Shown: positions 53,986-62,021 of the stretch, piece after piece
How the letters are laid out: every line of letters begins with the position of its first letter
How positions within the stretch are numbered: position 1 is the first letter of the stretch
DNA from: an uncultured Lachnospiraceae bacterium
Lineage (GTDB): Bacteria; Bacillota; Clostridia; Lachnospirales; Lachnospiraceae
DNA: 64,000 nt
NCBI GenBank assembly: GCA_910578085.1
Contig: CAJTPM010000020.1
Span: 1 to 64,000, forward strand
Reading direction: 5' to 3'
The notes under the pieces: generated by a model
The model's database searches: none
The model's input: only the letters and a program-made list of their open reading frames with translations
Told to the model about the DNA's origin: nothing
Made by a program: the position numbers and the translations under genes

Positions 53986-54088
53986 AATACTTTATAAAAA
54001 TTTCCGCGCAAGACAACGCTTCTGGCAGGAACGTCAGTTTTCCGGCAAAAACATCATCCGCTTTCTCCCGGATCAGGCGCAGGACAGG

Positions 54089-54117
54089 TGGAAAAATATC
54101 TTTTTCTATCGTATAAT
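54089..54117 (+). promoter_or_regulatory. Candidate promoter of the LytTR regulator
   Basis: TGGAAA (54089-54094), 17-base spacer, perfect TATAAT (54112-54117), 110 bases before the TTG start. The -35 matches only four of six consensus bases, so activation by a regulator is possible. Confidence 0.5.
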
Positions 54118-54163
54118 AACAGCAGTATCAAACACCGAACGCTTATGCCTCTCCGGCATAACG

Positions 54164-54191
54164 GAACTGACATAACAGAACTGACACAACA
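54164..54191 (+). repeat. 14-bp direct repeat upstream of the LytTR regulator
   Basis: GAACTGACATAACA (54164-54177) and GAACTGACACAACA (54178-54191) in tandem; 13 of 14 bases agree. Read on the other strand each unit contains TCAGTTC, which loosely resembles the core of LytTR-type direct-repeat sites. It could be an autoregulatory site; this is inference. Confidence 0.55.
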
Positions 54192-54227
54192 GAGAATATC
54201 AGAATAACAGCTATGAGGTGTACTCAA

Positions 54228-54989
54228 TTGAAGATTGCTTTAGTGGACAATGAAACAGAATGTCTCCGTGAGATGGAACAGATCTGCCGCGACTTTGGAA
54301 ATCGCTTTCAGTGTCAGGCGGAAACTGCCTCCTTTTCCTGCGGCGAGGCATTCCTTGACGCCCTGGCTTCAGAGACCTTTTCCGTAGTCTTTATGGATAT
54401 TTATATGGATGGGATGGACGGCGTTGCCACTGCGTTGAAAATGCGGGAGCGGGACAGCAGATGCCTTCTCGTCTTTCTGACTTCCAGCGCGGAATTCATG
54501 CCGGACGCCTTTTCCTGCCACGCCTTTGAATACATTACAAAGCCCTTCACCAAAGAACGGGTCATGACGGTTTTAGCCGACGCTCTGAAACTGCTCCCTG
54601 CATCACAGAAATATGCCGAGCTTGCAGTGGACAGAAAAACAGTCAGGGTATTTTTTGACAGCATGGTTTGTGCCGTCACGGACGCCCATTATGTCGATAT
54701 TGATCTGACAGACGGAAACCGTCTGCATTGCCGTATGACCCTGTCGGAATTGCTTGACAAAACAGAGCATGATCCGCGGTTTATCTCCGTCAACAAGGGC
54801 ATTCTGGCAAACGCCGACCATATTCTCAATTTTGAGGACAGCTGCTGCCTGCTCGACAACGGGAGAAAACTCCCCCTCCGGGTGAGGGAACGGCTAAAGA
54901 TCGAGCAGACAGTACAGGATTATCACTTTAACAGGATGCGGAAATGTCAGGCGCACTTTGACAGTTTCCCCGACAGTACTCTCCGGTGA
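54228..54989 (+). CDS. LytTR-family response regulator
   Basis: A 253-residue regulator: receiver (KIALVDNETECLREMEQICR, phospho-Asp in VVFMDIYMDGMDGV, ITKPF) and a LytTR DNA-binding domain (about 140-235: VYDAHYVDIDLTDG-like strand, FISVNKGILANADHI). The start is taken as TTG at 54228, because GAGGTG lies 7 bases upstream and the receiver fold begins there; an ATG at 54213 has no ribosome site. It is followed at once by a GHKL sensor kinase, a typical AgrA/VirR pair, and is divergent from the giant surface gene, a likely target. Confidence 0.85.
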   Translation: MKIALVDNETECLREMEQICRDFGNRFQCQAETASFSCGEAFLDALASETFSVVFMDIYMDGMDGVATALKMRERDSRCLLVFLTSSAEFMPDAFSCHAFEYITKPFTKERVMTVLADALKLLPASQKYAELAVDRKTVRVFFDSMVCAVTDAHYVDIDLTDGNRLHCRMTLSELLDKTEHDPRFISVNKGILANADHILNFEDSCCLLDNGRKLPLRVRERLKIEQTVQDYHFNRMRKCQAHFDSFPDSTLR

Positions 54990-55003
54990 AAGGAACATGG
55001 ATC

Positions 55004-56321
55004 ATGGATATGCATAAATGGTTATCTAATCTGTCACGGTTTCTGATCCTGCTGCCCGGGATCGCCTCCTGCTATCTCCCCGCAGGCCGCCATATGAAAT
55101 ACCCCCCCCGCGAAGACAGCTCTGTTCTGCCTCGCAGTCCTGATTCCGTACTCCCTTGCCGCTTCCGCATCCGCTACCCTGCTGCAGATCAATCCGGATA
55201 TTATTCTCCTGCCTTCCCTGCTGCCGTTCTTTTTTCTGTACCGCCATACAGTGGACATCGATCTGCCCCGATCCCTCGCCATCTATGTGGGAGTCTGGGC
55301 TATTGAAACCTTCCCTGCGCAGTTTGCCTACTGTTTCGACGCTTATCTGCACCCGGCATCCGGCGCGGCAGATTTTTCCACGGAGGCGGCGCTTTTTCAG
55401 CTGACGCTCTCCCTCGTCCTTCTGGCCGCTTTTATCCGGCCTGCCCGCCGTAAGTTTTCAATCGTTATCGACGACATGGATTCCCCGAAAATCTGGTATT
55501 GTTCCGTGGCGGTCTCCTTTATATTCCTGGCTTCCAATATCCTGATGGTCCCCCTCTCCTACAGCACCCTGCAGGCGGGACGCCTGTTTTTTCTCTTTCC
55601 GCTGTTGGAGAGCGCCGCGTTAATAATTCTTATAGCGATCTATATGCTTTTCTACAGAAGTTCCTCACTCATTCTGGAACATGCGAAACTCAGGGAGCGC
55701 TCCCATCTTCTGGAGATGCAGTCTCATCAATACCTGACACTGCAGGAATATATCAGACGGACTGCAAAACTGCGCCACGATTTACGTCATTCCCTGAGGC
55801 TGCTCGCCTCCCTGGCGGAAATCGGCGATCTCGACAGTATCCGCTCCCACCTTGCGGAGTACGAGCTCAGACTCTCTGAAAATACTCCCGTGGCTTACTG
55901 TCGGAATGCGGCTTTAAACGCCCTGTTCGGCTACTATCATGAGGCGGCGCTCTCCGCCGGGATTCGAACGGACTGGCGCATTGAACTGCCGCAGCCTCTG
56001 ACGGTATCAGAACTTGATATGGCTTCTCTCTTCGGAAATTTAATGGAAAATGCCATTGCAGGCTGTCAGACTCTGAAAGAAGATAAGAGATACTTCTGCC
56101 TGACCGCCCAGATCCGCCATGGCAACAGCCTGTATGTGGTCTCCACAAACAATTTCGACGGCAACGTCAGAAAAGGAAAGACCGGATACCGCTCCACCAG
56201 ACATGAGGGAGCCGGAACCGGTCTTGCTTCTATCACGGCCGTCGCGGAAAAATATGGCGGCACGGCACACTTTTATAACAGTGAGAAAGAATTTTTTGCA
56301 GACGTAGTACTGAAAATATAA
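55004..56321 (+). pseudogene. GHKL-type sensor kinase, frameshifted at a C8 tract
   Basis: The frame from 55004 (MDMHKWLSNLSRFLILLPGI) is lost at eight Cs (55102-55109). The next frame continues a hydrophobic sensor (KTALFCLAVLIPYSL, then several helices to about residue 200) and a kinase half with the phospho-His segment KLRHDLRHSLRLL and the HATPase motifs LFGNLMENAI and GAGTGLASI. With seven Cs it is one intact 438-residue protein. Either a sequencing or assembly error, or a real off-state of a slippable tract. AAAGGA precedes ATG 55004 by 9 bases. Partner of the LytTR regulator just upstream. Confidence 0.85.
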
Positions 56322-56332
56322 AAAGTACATTA

Positions 56333-56992
56333 TTATTTATCTCTGTCAAATTTCTGTATTTCTTCTCTGGCCTGTATCAGATCGGAACACACCATGGTAC
56401 AGTAAGGCAGTATCTCAGGAGAAGCTTCCATCAGATCAGGAACCATAACAGTCATACATCCGGCGGCGTGCCCGGCTTTTATACCGTTTTCACTGTCCTC
56501 AAACACAAAACATTCTCCGGGAGCGCAGTTAAGCCTCTCTGCTGCGAGAAGAAAGATATCCGGCGCCGGTTTCCCGTTTGCCACTTCCACGCCGCTGACG
56601 ACCTCCGTAAAATAGTCCCGTATGCCCGCCTTCTCCAGATTGGATTCGATCTGTTCCATGCCGTTGCTGCTGGCCACAGCCGTGGGAATCCCCTTTTCCC
56701 TGAAAAAGCCCAGTATCTCGTGCACTCCACTCTTCATCGGAACGGATCTATTCAATTTTTCCTTCACTCTGTTCATGCACTCTTTCCTGATATCATTCCC
56801 ATTGGAGACATGATAGTATCGTTCGACAATGCAGCAGGAGCGTTCCCCGGTCGTTCCGGATATTTCTCTGGTAAAACCTCTGCCCAGTTTCACTCCCCTC
56901 TCCTCCGCAATTTCTTCCCAAGTCTCCTGATACACCCGCTCTGTGTCAAAGAGAAGACCGTCCATATCAAAAATTGCGCCTCTGCATTCCAT
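56333..56992 (-). CDS. HAD-superfamily phosphatase (beta-phosphoglucomutase-like)
   Basis: A 219-residue HAD hydrolase: FDMDGLLFDTE (nucleophile Asp), VASSNGMEQIESNLEKAG (Ser/Thr motif), GKPAPDIF (Lys) and VFEDSENGIKAG (acidic pair). The four-helix cap fits the pgmB/YniC-like group that acts on sugar phosphates. The start at 56992 opens the fold; GGAGG lies 12 bases upstream, somewhat far. It ends 11 bases from the kinase, convergently. Confidence 0.85.
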   Translation of the reverse strand: MECRGAIFDMDGLLFDTERVYQETWEEIAEERGVKLGRGFTREISGTTGERSCCIVERYYHVSNGNDIRKECMNRVKEKLNRSVPMKSGVHEILGFFREKGIPTAVASSNGMEQIESNLEKAGIRDYFTEVVSGVEVANGKPAPDIFLLAAERLNCAPGECFVFEDSENGIKAGHAAGCMTVMVPDLMEASPEILPYCTMVCSDLIQAREEIQKFDRDK

Positions 56993-57042
56993 TCTGAACT
57001 TTATCCTCCGCTCTCGCCTGACCAAAATCAAAACAAATGGCC

Positions 57043-57450
57043 TTATTTTCCTTTTTTATCTTCGATTTGTTTTAAATTCTCTCCCGGCAGTCCCAGCACT
57101 TCTTCCGCATTCATAATACACTGTCCCTGGAATACGGCGTTCTCATCTACAATCAGGCTCTTTGTATGCATATTGCCGATCACTTTTCCGGTAGAGATCA
57201 CCTCTGTTTTTCCATTGGACACCAGATCTCCCTCCAGCACGCCGCCGATCACAATGCTGCTTCCCTTTACATTGCCCTTCACCCTTCCGGTAGCGCTGAT
57301 GATCAGTGCGCCCTCTGTCTCCACATTACCGGTGACGCCTCCCTCCACGCGGATCGTGTCTTTTGCCTTAATATTACCCTCCACGACCATATCCGCGCCG
57401 ATGATGCTGCTGATCTTTGTGTTTGTCTGCTCCGTCTGCTTCTTTAACAT
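57043..57450 (-). CDS. Bactofilin (polymer-forming cytoskeletal protein)
   Basis: A 135-residue bactofilin: the central domain (about 20-110) is a right-handed beta-helix with regular rungs such as VVEGNIKAKDTIRVEGGV and TGKVIGNMHTKSLIVDE. Bactofilins polymerise without nucleotide beneath the membrane and position wall enzymes. It follows the LytM-like membrane gene by 15 bases; that pairing is widespread. Confidence 0.93.
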   Translation of the reverse strand: MLKKQTEQTNTKISSIIGADMVVEGNIKAKDTIRVEGGVTGNVETEGALIISATGRVKGNVKGSSIVIGGVLEGDLVSNGKTEVISTGKVIGNMHTKSLIVDENAVFQGQCIMNAEEVLGLPGENLKQIEDKKGK

Positions 57451-57465
57451 AACATGCCTCTCCTT

Positions 57466-58212
57466 TTATCCTTTGATTTCTATGATCTCCATCGGATCCA
57501 GATAATTTCCATCCTTTGAAACACTGTAACCGATCTCTGCATTGCCTTCCCCGATCTCAAATATAGCTGTTCCATTTTCCACCTGGCTTCCGACAGCAAC
57601 CTTCGGTTCCCCCATATTACGGTACATACTCACATAACCATTGCCGTGGTCAATGCTGACATTCGCAGGCTCTTCGCCCGCTTCCTTCACTTCCAGAACC
57701 GTACCGGCGCCAGTTGCCGTAACATTCGTCTGAACCGCAGCAATAAAAATGATCTCTTTCCGCGCCTGTTCAGGCTGCAGTCCCGTATCGTCCTCAGCCC
57801 CTGTCTCCTTGATCTGTGCCGCACCGCTCACCGGAAATCCCTTTGGCATATTTTCCGTCTCCACTGCCGCCTGAATCGTCTCTTCCTGCATCTGGACCTG
57901 CTCCTCTCTCTGGCTCAGAGTCTGATTCAGATTTGCCACCTGCTTTTCCAGCGTCTCCTTCGCTGACAGCAGCTCTTCATTTTCCCTCTGCAGTCTGGCG
58001 ATCTCTCCCACGTATGTCTCGCTTCTCTCTGTGGCACCATGCATCAATATCGTCGTATACTCCGCATAACAGATCGCCACAACCAGGAGAACAAACGCCA
58101 CAATAGAAAGAATTCCTGTATTGATGTGAATTTTCTTCTGATTTTTTTCAACAGAATCGGACACGATCATAATAGTATAACCGGTTTTCCGCTTATGTCG
58201 TTTTGAAGCCAT
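57466..58212 (-). CDS. Membrane-bound degenerate M23/LytM protein, bactofilin partner
   Basis: A 248-residue bitopic protein: basic cytoplasmic N-terminus (1-32), one membrane helix (about 33-53), an outer coiled coil (about 65-115) and a C-terminal LytM-like domain (about 150-248: VSIDHGNGYVSMYRNM, VAVGSQVENGTAIFEIGEG). The zinc ligands of active M23 peptidases are missing (YxHL-type His is replaced by MYRN, and the first His/Asp pair is absent), so it is probably a scaffold or activator. The layout matches LmdC-type proteins that work with bactofilin, encoded next to it. Confidence 0.85.
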   Translation of the reverse strand: MASKRHKRKTGYTIMIVSDSVEKNQKKIHINTGILSIVAFVLLVVAICYAEYTTILMHGATERSETYVGEIARLQRENEELLSAKETLEKQVANLNQTLSQREEQVQMQEETIQAAVETENMPKGFPVSGAAQIKETGAEDDTGLQPEQARKEIIFIAAVQTNVTATGAGTVLEVKEAGEEPANVSIDHGNGYVSMYRNMGEPKVAVGSQVENGTAIFEIGEGNAEIGYSVSKDGNYLDPMEIIEIKG

Positions 58213-58398
58213 ACCTCATCACCTCCGCAGTGCATATTCCAAAAGCCACCGGAGCCTCTCACTGCCAAATTTCCACTGCCATTCTGCAACGGTGCACTGC
58301 ACACTATCTATTCCATAATAGCACATATCTTCTAAAAAGAATATAGTTTTCTTTTATAATATTTATTCACAAAAGCGTCCTTTTTTTCCACTTTTTAC

Positions 58399-59802
58399 TT
58401 ATTTTACAAAAAGCTTCTCCAGTTTCCGTATGGTTTCCTTCATATTTGCTTCTTCCAGAGAGGAATAATTCATCACAAAAATATGTTCCTTTTTCCCGGC
58501 ATTTTCCATATAGTACTGTGCAACGGAAGATACTTTGATCCCTTCCCTTTCTAACGCCGTACATACCTCATCGTCTGAAAGCTCCGTATTCACCTCCATC
58601 AGGAAATGCACTCCCGCATCCTCCTCCGAGATACTGCAGCAATCCGCCAACCCGCTGTCTCCGATCTGTTTTAACAGAAGATCCCGTTTCTCATGGTAAT
58701 ACTTTCTCATCCGATTGATGTGCTTTTCAAAATACCCCTCCTTTATGAAAGCGGCCAGTACATACTGCTCAAAATTGGATACCGTACAGGAATAGAAGGA
58801 AAGCTGCTCCAAAAACCGTTCGGCCAGATGCTTTGGCAGAACCATATAGCTGATGCGCACTGTGGAAGAGAGGGTTTTTGTAAAGGTATTCATGTAGATC
58901 ACTTTTTCCTGCACATCGATACTCTGCAGGGAAGGTACCGGTTTTCCCGTCAGACGAAACTCACTGTCATAATCATCTTCTATAATATAACGCCCTTCCC
59001 GCTTTGCGGCCCAGCCAAGCAGCTCATACCTTCTGCTCACAGGCATCACGATCCCCGTAGGAAAGTGATGGGACGGTGAGATGTGAACCACATCCACCTT
59101 TTTTTCTTCCAGGCCGGAAATACGCACCCCAGCCTCATCCATCTCCACACAGCTGCAGGCTACCCGGTGGCTTTTGTATATTTTATAGATCTTGTGATAG
59201 CCGGGATTTTCCACGCCATAACATTTCTCCATACCCAGAAGCTGCAGAAGAAGCCCATAAAGGTATTCCGTTCCCGCCCCGATCACGATCTGTCCCGGTT
59301 CCACCTCCACCCCCCTAAACTCCTTCAGATGTCCGGCTATAGCCGCCCGCAGGGGCAGGATCCCGGCGCAGGGCGCATTGATCATCAGTCCCTCCCTGTC
59401 TTCTTTCAGCACTGTCCGCATCAGCTTCGCCCAGACGGAAAAGGGAAACTGTTCCTTGCAGGTCTGATTGCTTGTAAAATCTGCCAGATACTTTTTCTGC
59501 TTCGTCCGGACTCCGCACTCCTGTACACGTATTCTTTCTCTCCGCACAGATAATCCATTTCCGATATCCGTCACGAAAAACCCCTTTCTGGGCAGTGTAT
59601 ATAAATATCCTTCCGCAATCAGCTGTTCATAGGCATTTTCCACTGTGATCGTACTTATACCAAGATTTTTTGCAAAATTCCGCTTGGACGGCAGCTTTAC
59701 TCCCGCTGCCAGTACGCCCGCTGCAATGTCCTCCCTGATAAACCGGTAAAGCTGCTGATAGAGCGGCGCTGTATCTGTGGATGAAAAAGTGTATGTAAGC
59801 AT
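58399..59802 (-). CDS. pdxR: MocR/PdxR-family regulator of vitamin B6 synthesis
   Basis: A 467-residue fusion of a GntR-type winged helix (residues 1-75: LYQQLYRFIREDIAAGVL, STITVENAYEQLIAEGY) and an aspartate-aminotransferase-like domain with a PLP-binding Lys (TFTKTLSSTVRISY), DYDSEFR and the NPGYH-type substrate loop. Such regulators sense PLP and control pdxST. It is divergent from pdxS with 333 bases between, the usual PdxR arrangement. Confidence 0.9.
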   Translation of the reverse strand: MLTYTFSSTDTAPLYQQLYRFIREDIAAGVLAAGVKLPSKRNFAKNLGISTITVENAYEQLIAEGYLYTLPRKGFFVTDIGNGLSVRRERIRVQECGVRTKQKKYLADFTSNQTCKEQFPFSVWAKLMRTVLKEDREGLMINAPCAGILPLRAAIAGHLKEFRGVEVEPGQIVIGAGTEYLYGLLLQLLGMEKCYGVENPGYHKIYKIYKSHRVACSCVEMDEAGVRISGLEEKKVDVVHISPSHHFPTGIVMPVSRRYELLGWAAKREGRYIIEDDYDSEFRLTGKPVPSLQSIDVQEKVIYMNTFTKTLSSTVRISYMVLPKHLAERFLEQLSFYSCTVSNFEQYVLAAFIKEGYFEKHINRMRKYYHEKRDLLLKQIGDSGLADCCSISEEDAGVHFLMEVNTELSDDEVCTALEREGIKVSSVAQYYMENAGKKEHIFVMNYSSLEEANMKETIRKLEKLFVK

Positions 59803-59924
59803 TCCGTTTCTCCTTTAAGAATTAAGCAGTCATCTCTTTTTCATATAAGGGATTCCAGCCAGAAACAAATGATTTGTCACAGATGTGATATCAGAACTTT
59901 AGATTCCCAGATATGTTTGAGACG

Positions 59925-59954
59925 ATAATAGCACAGTTTAGTATAGTTTGTAAA
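59925..59954 (-). promoter_or_regulatory. Promoter of pdxR
   Basis: On the minus strand TTTACA (59949-59954), 18-base spacer, TATTAT (59925-59930), about 120 bases before the pdxR ATG. Confidence 0.55.
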
Positions 59955-59982
59955 GCGTTTTCTCAAAAAAGACATTCCACAT

Positions 59983-60041
59983 CTGACCATTTCATTTTTT
60001 TCTAAACTGGTTATTTAAATATGGTCAGTTTGTATTATACT
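59983..60041 (+). promoter_or_regulatory. pdxST promoter region with dyads, likely PdxR site
   Basis: Inverted repeat CTGACCAT / ATGGTCAG (59983-59990, 60021-60028); nested AAACTG / CAGTTT (60004-60009, 60026-60031) around the palindrome ATTTAAAT (60013-60020). A -10 candidate TATACT (60036-60041) has no good -35, as expected for a promoter that needs MocR-type activation. CAGTTT with an AT-rich tail recurs at 59934-59939. Confidence 0.55.
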
Positions 60042-60135
60042 GAATGGCAGATGTTTCAGAGAGGCCTGCGGTAACAGCTATTAAATACAGCACATACCAC
60101 GGAGTTCCTGAGACACAAAACAGGAGGATTTTAAA

Positions 60136-61011
60136 ATGGCAGAAGAAAGATATCAGTTAAACAAACAATTGGCGCAGATGCTAAAGGGCGGCGTCATCAT
60201 GGATGTAACGACACCAGAACAGGCAAAGACCGCGGAGTCCGCAGGCGCCTGCGCGGTAATGGCGCTTGAGCGGATCCCGGCGGATATCCGGGCGGCAGGA
60301 GGCGTCTCCCGGATGAGCGATCCGAAGATGATAAAAGGCATTCAGGAAGCGGTTTCCATTCCCGTCATGGCAAAATGCCGGATCGGCCACTTCGTCGAAG
60401 CCCAGATTTTAGAAGCTATCGAAATCGACTACATCGATGAAAGCGAAGTGCTCTCCCCGGCAGATGATATTTATCATATCGACAAAACAAAATTTAAAGT
60501 GCCTTTCGTATGCGGCGCAAGGGATCTGGGCGAAGCACTGCGCCGAATCAGTGAGGGGGCGGCCATGATCCGTACAAAAGGGGAACCTGGTACCGGCGAC
60601 GTGGTGCAGGCAGTCCGACATATGAGAAAGATGAATCAGGAGATCAGAAAAGTCATATCCATGCGGGAGGACGAACTCTACGAGGAGGCAAAGAAACTGC
60701 AGGTCCCCTGCGATCTGATCCGCTTTGTCCATGATAACGGGAAACTCCCTGTCGTCAACTTTGCTGCCGGCGGCGTGGCCACACCCGCGGACGCAGCCCT
60801 GATGATGCAGCTGGGCGCTGAGGGCGTCTTTGTAGGTTCCGGCATCTTTAAATCCGGCGATCCCGCTAAACGGGCTGCTGCCATTGTGCAGGCAGTCACA
60901 AATTACACCGATGCAAAACTGATTGCCGCATTATCCGAAGATCTTGGCCAAGCCATGGTGGGTATCAACGAACAGGAAATCGGGCTTCTGATGGCGGAGC
61001 GCGGAAAATAA
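60136..61011 (+). CDS. pdxS: Pyridoxal 5'-phosphate synthase PdxS subunit
   Basis: A 291-residue (beta/alpha)8 synthase making PLP from ribose 5-phosphate, glyceraldehyde 3-phosphate and ammonia from PdxT. Visible: MDVTTPEQAKTAESAGACAV, catalytic Lys in VMAKCRIGHF, the second Lys in RTKGEPGTG, and VNFAAGGVATPADAALM. AGGAGG lies 8 bases upstream of the ATG. Complete; operon with pdxT. Confidence 0.97.
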   Translation: MAEERYQLNKQLAQMLKGGVIMDVTTPEQAKTAESAGACAVMALERIPADIRAAGGVSRMSDPKMIKGIQEAVSIPVMAKCRIGHFVEAQILEAIEIDYIDESEVLSPADDIYHIDKTKFKVPFVCGARDLGEALRRISEGAAMIRTKGEPGTGDVVQAVRHMRKMNQEIRKVISMREDELYEEAKKLQVPCDLIRFVHDNGKLPVVNFAAGGVATPADAALMMQLGAEGVFVGSGIFKSGDPAKRAAAIVQAVTNYTDAKLIAALSEDLGQAMVGINEQEIGLLMAERGK

Positions 61012-61037
61012 GCATGTACCGGAAACAGCATCTGTTC

Positions 61038-61103
61038 GTACAGTGCACAGGATAATTTTCAGATGCGCCAGCATATGAAAATTCGTCCTCCTGCACCGTG
61101 TAC
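61038..61103 (+). repeat. 66-base imperfect hairpin between pdxS and pdxT
   Basis: Outer arms GTACA/TGTAC (61038-61042, 61099-61103), then GTGCA/TGCAC, AGGA/TCCT, ATTTTCA/TGAAAAT, and ATGC/GCAT around a GCCA loop. It nearly fills the 130-base gap before pdxT. No T-run follows. It may set the pdxS:pdxT ratio by mRNA processing or be a small palindromic repeat insertion. Confidence 0.6.
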
Positions 61104-61141
61104 TGGTGAGAACAGATACGGTACCAGGATGGAGACAGATT

Positions 61142-61714
61142 ATGAAAATTGCGGTACTTGCGCTTCAGGGCGCATTTTATGAACATGAAACAATATTGCA
61201 AAAACTTGGGGCAGACTGCATGGAACTGCGAAAAAAGGAAGACCTGTCAGAACCTTTCAACGGACTGATCCTGCCCGGTGGTGAGAGCACTGCCCAGGGA
61301 AAGCTTTTACGGGAATTTAACATGTTTGAATCGCTGCAGGATAAAATAAGAACCGGTCTGCCGGTCCTTGCCACCTGCGCCGGGCTGATCCTGCTTGCAC
61401 AACAAAGCAGCAACGATGAGCACACCTACTTTAAAACCCTGCCTGTCATGGTCAGAAGAAACGCCTACGGCAGGCAGCTTGGAAGCTTTCATACCGTACA
61501 GGATTTCGGTGGTTTGAAAGATATTCCCATGACCTTTATCCGGGCTCCCTACATCGAATCCGTCCGGGATGATGTAGAAATTCTGGCAAAAGTGAATGAC
61601 CATATCGTGGGCGTTCGCTACAAAAACCAGCTGGCCATATCTTTTCATCCCGAACTGGACTCAGATCTGAGGATTCACAGAATGTTTCTGAACATGGTGG
61701 ACAGTCAAAACTGA
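61142..61714 (+). CDS. pdxT: PLP synthase glutaminase subunit PdxT
   Basis: A 190-residue class I glutaminase supplying ammonia to PdxS. Visible: KIAVLALQGAFYEH, PGGESTAQGK, nucleophile Cys in ATCAGLILL and the His/Glu pair in FHPELD. The ATG at 61142 (GGAG, 7 bases upstream) is chosen over an in-frame one at 61106. Complete. No clear terminator was seen directly after it. Confidence 0.95.
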   Translation: MKIAVLALQGAFYEHETILQKLGADCMELRKKEDLSEPFNGLILPGGESTAQGKLLREFNMFESLQDKIRTGLPVLATCAGLILLAQQSSNDEHTYFKTLPVMVRRNAYGRQLGSFHTVQDFGGLKDIPMTFIRAPYIESVRDDVEILAKVNDHIVGVRYKNQLAISFHPELDSDLRIHRMFLNMVDSQN

Positions 61715-61899
61715 CTGCCCCTCACCGATCAGTCAGGTCGCTTCCTGTATCCGCCGTGGCCTCCTCCCGGTTCCCCGGTGCCCCTTCTCCCGCATAAACC
61801 TGACAAGATTTTTCCTTTTAATTCAGATAGAGAATACCACTCCGAAATAACACAGACATCACACAAACCACTTTTTTGAAATCAATTAGTAAAAATTTC

Positions 61900-61935
61900 A
61901 AAAAACCGCTGCGAAGGTTTCCCTTACACAGCGGT
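61900..61935 (-). terminator. Intrinsic terminator of the nhaC-like gene
   Basis: ACCGCTG/CAGCGGT arms (61905-61911, 61929-61935) with an inner AAGG-GAAA-CCTT stem-loop; on the minus strand a run of Ts follows (61900-61905). It closes the transcript ending at 62022. The rest of the 307-base gap 61715-62021 shows no convincing gene. Confidence 0.8.
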
Positions 61936-62021
61936 ATTCTCGTTTTTATTGCTATAAGGAGCACTTTTCTTAATTCCAGGCCTCTCATGCTCTCTCTTCT
62001 TCTGCTTTTGCAGCAGAGCAT

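Noticed and set aside
53401..54175. Plus-strand open frame across the surface-gene start
   Set aside because: Antisense shadow of the Pro/Glu-rich N-terminus; no start signals.
61818..62021. 67-residue open frame after the nhaC-like gene
   Set aside because: It overlaps the intrinsic terminator and lacks a convincing ribosome site.
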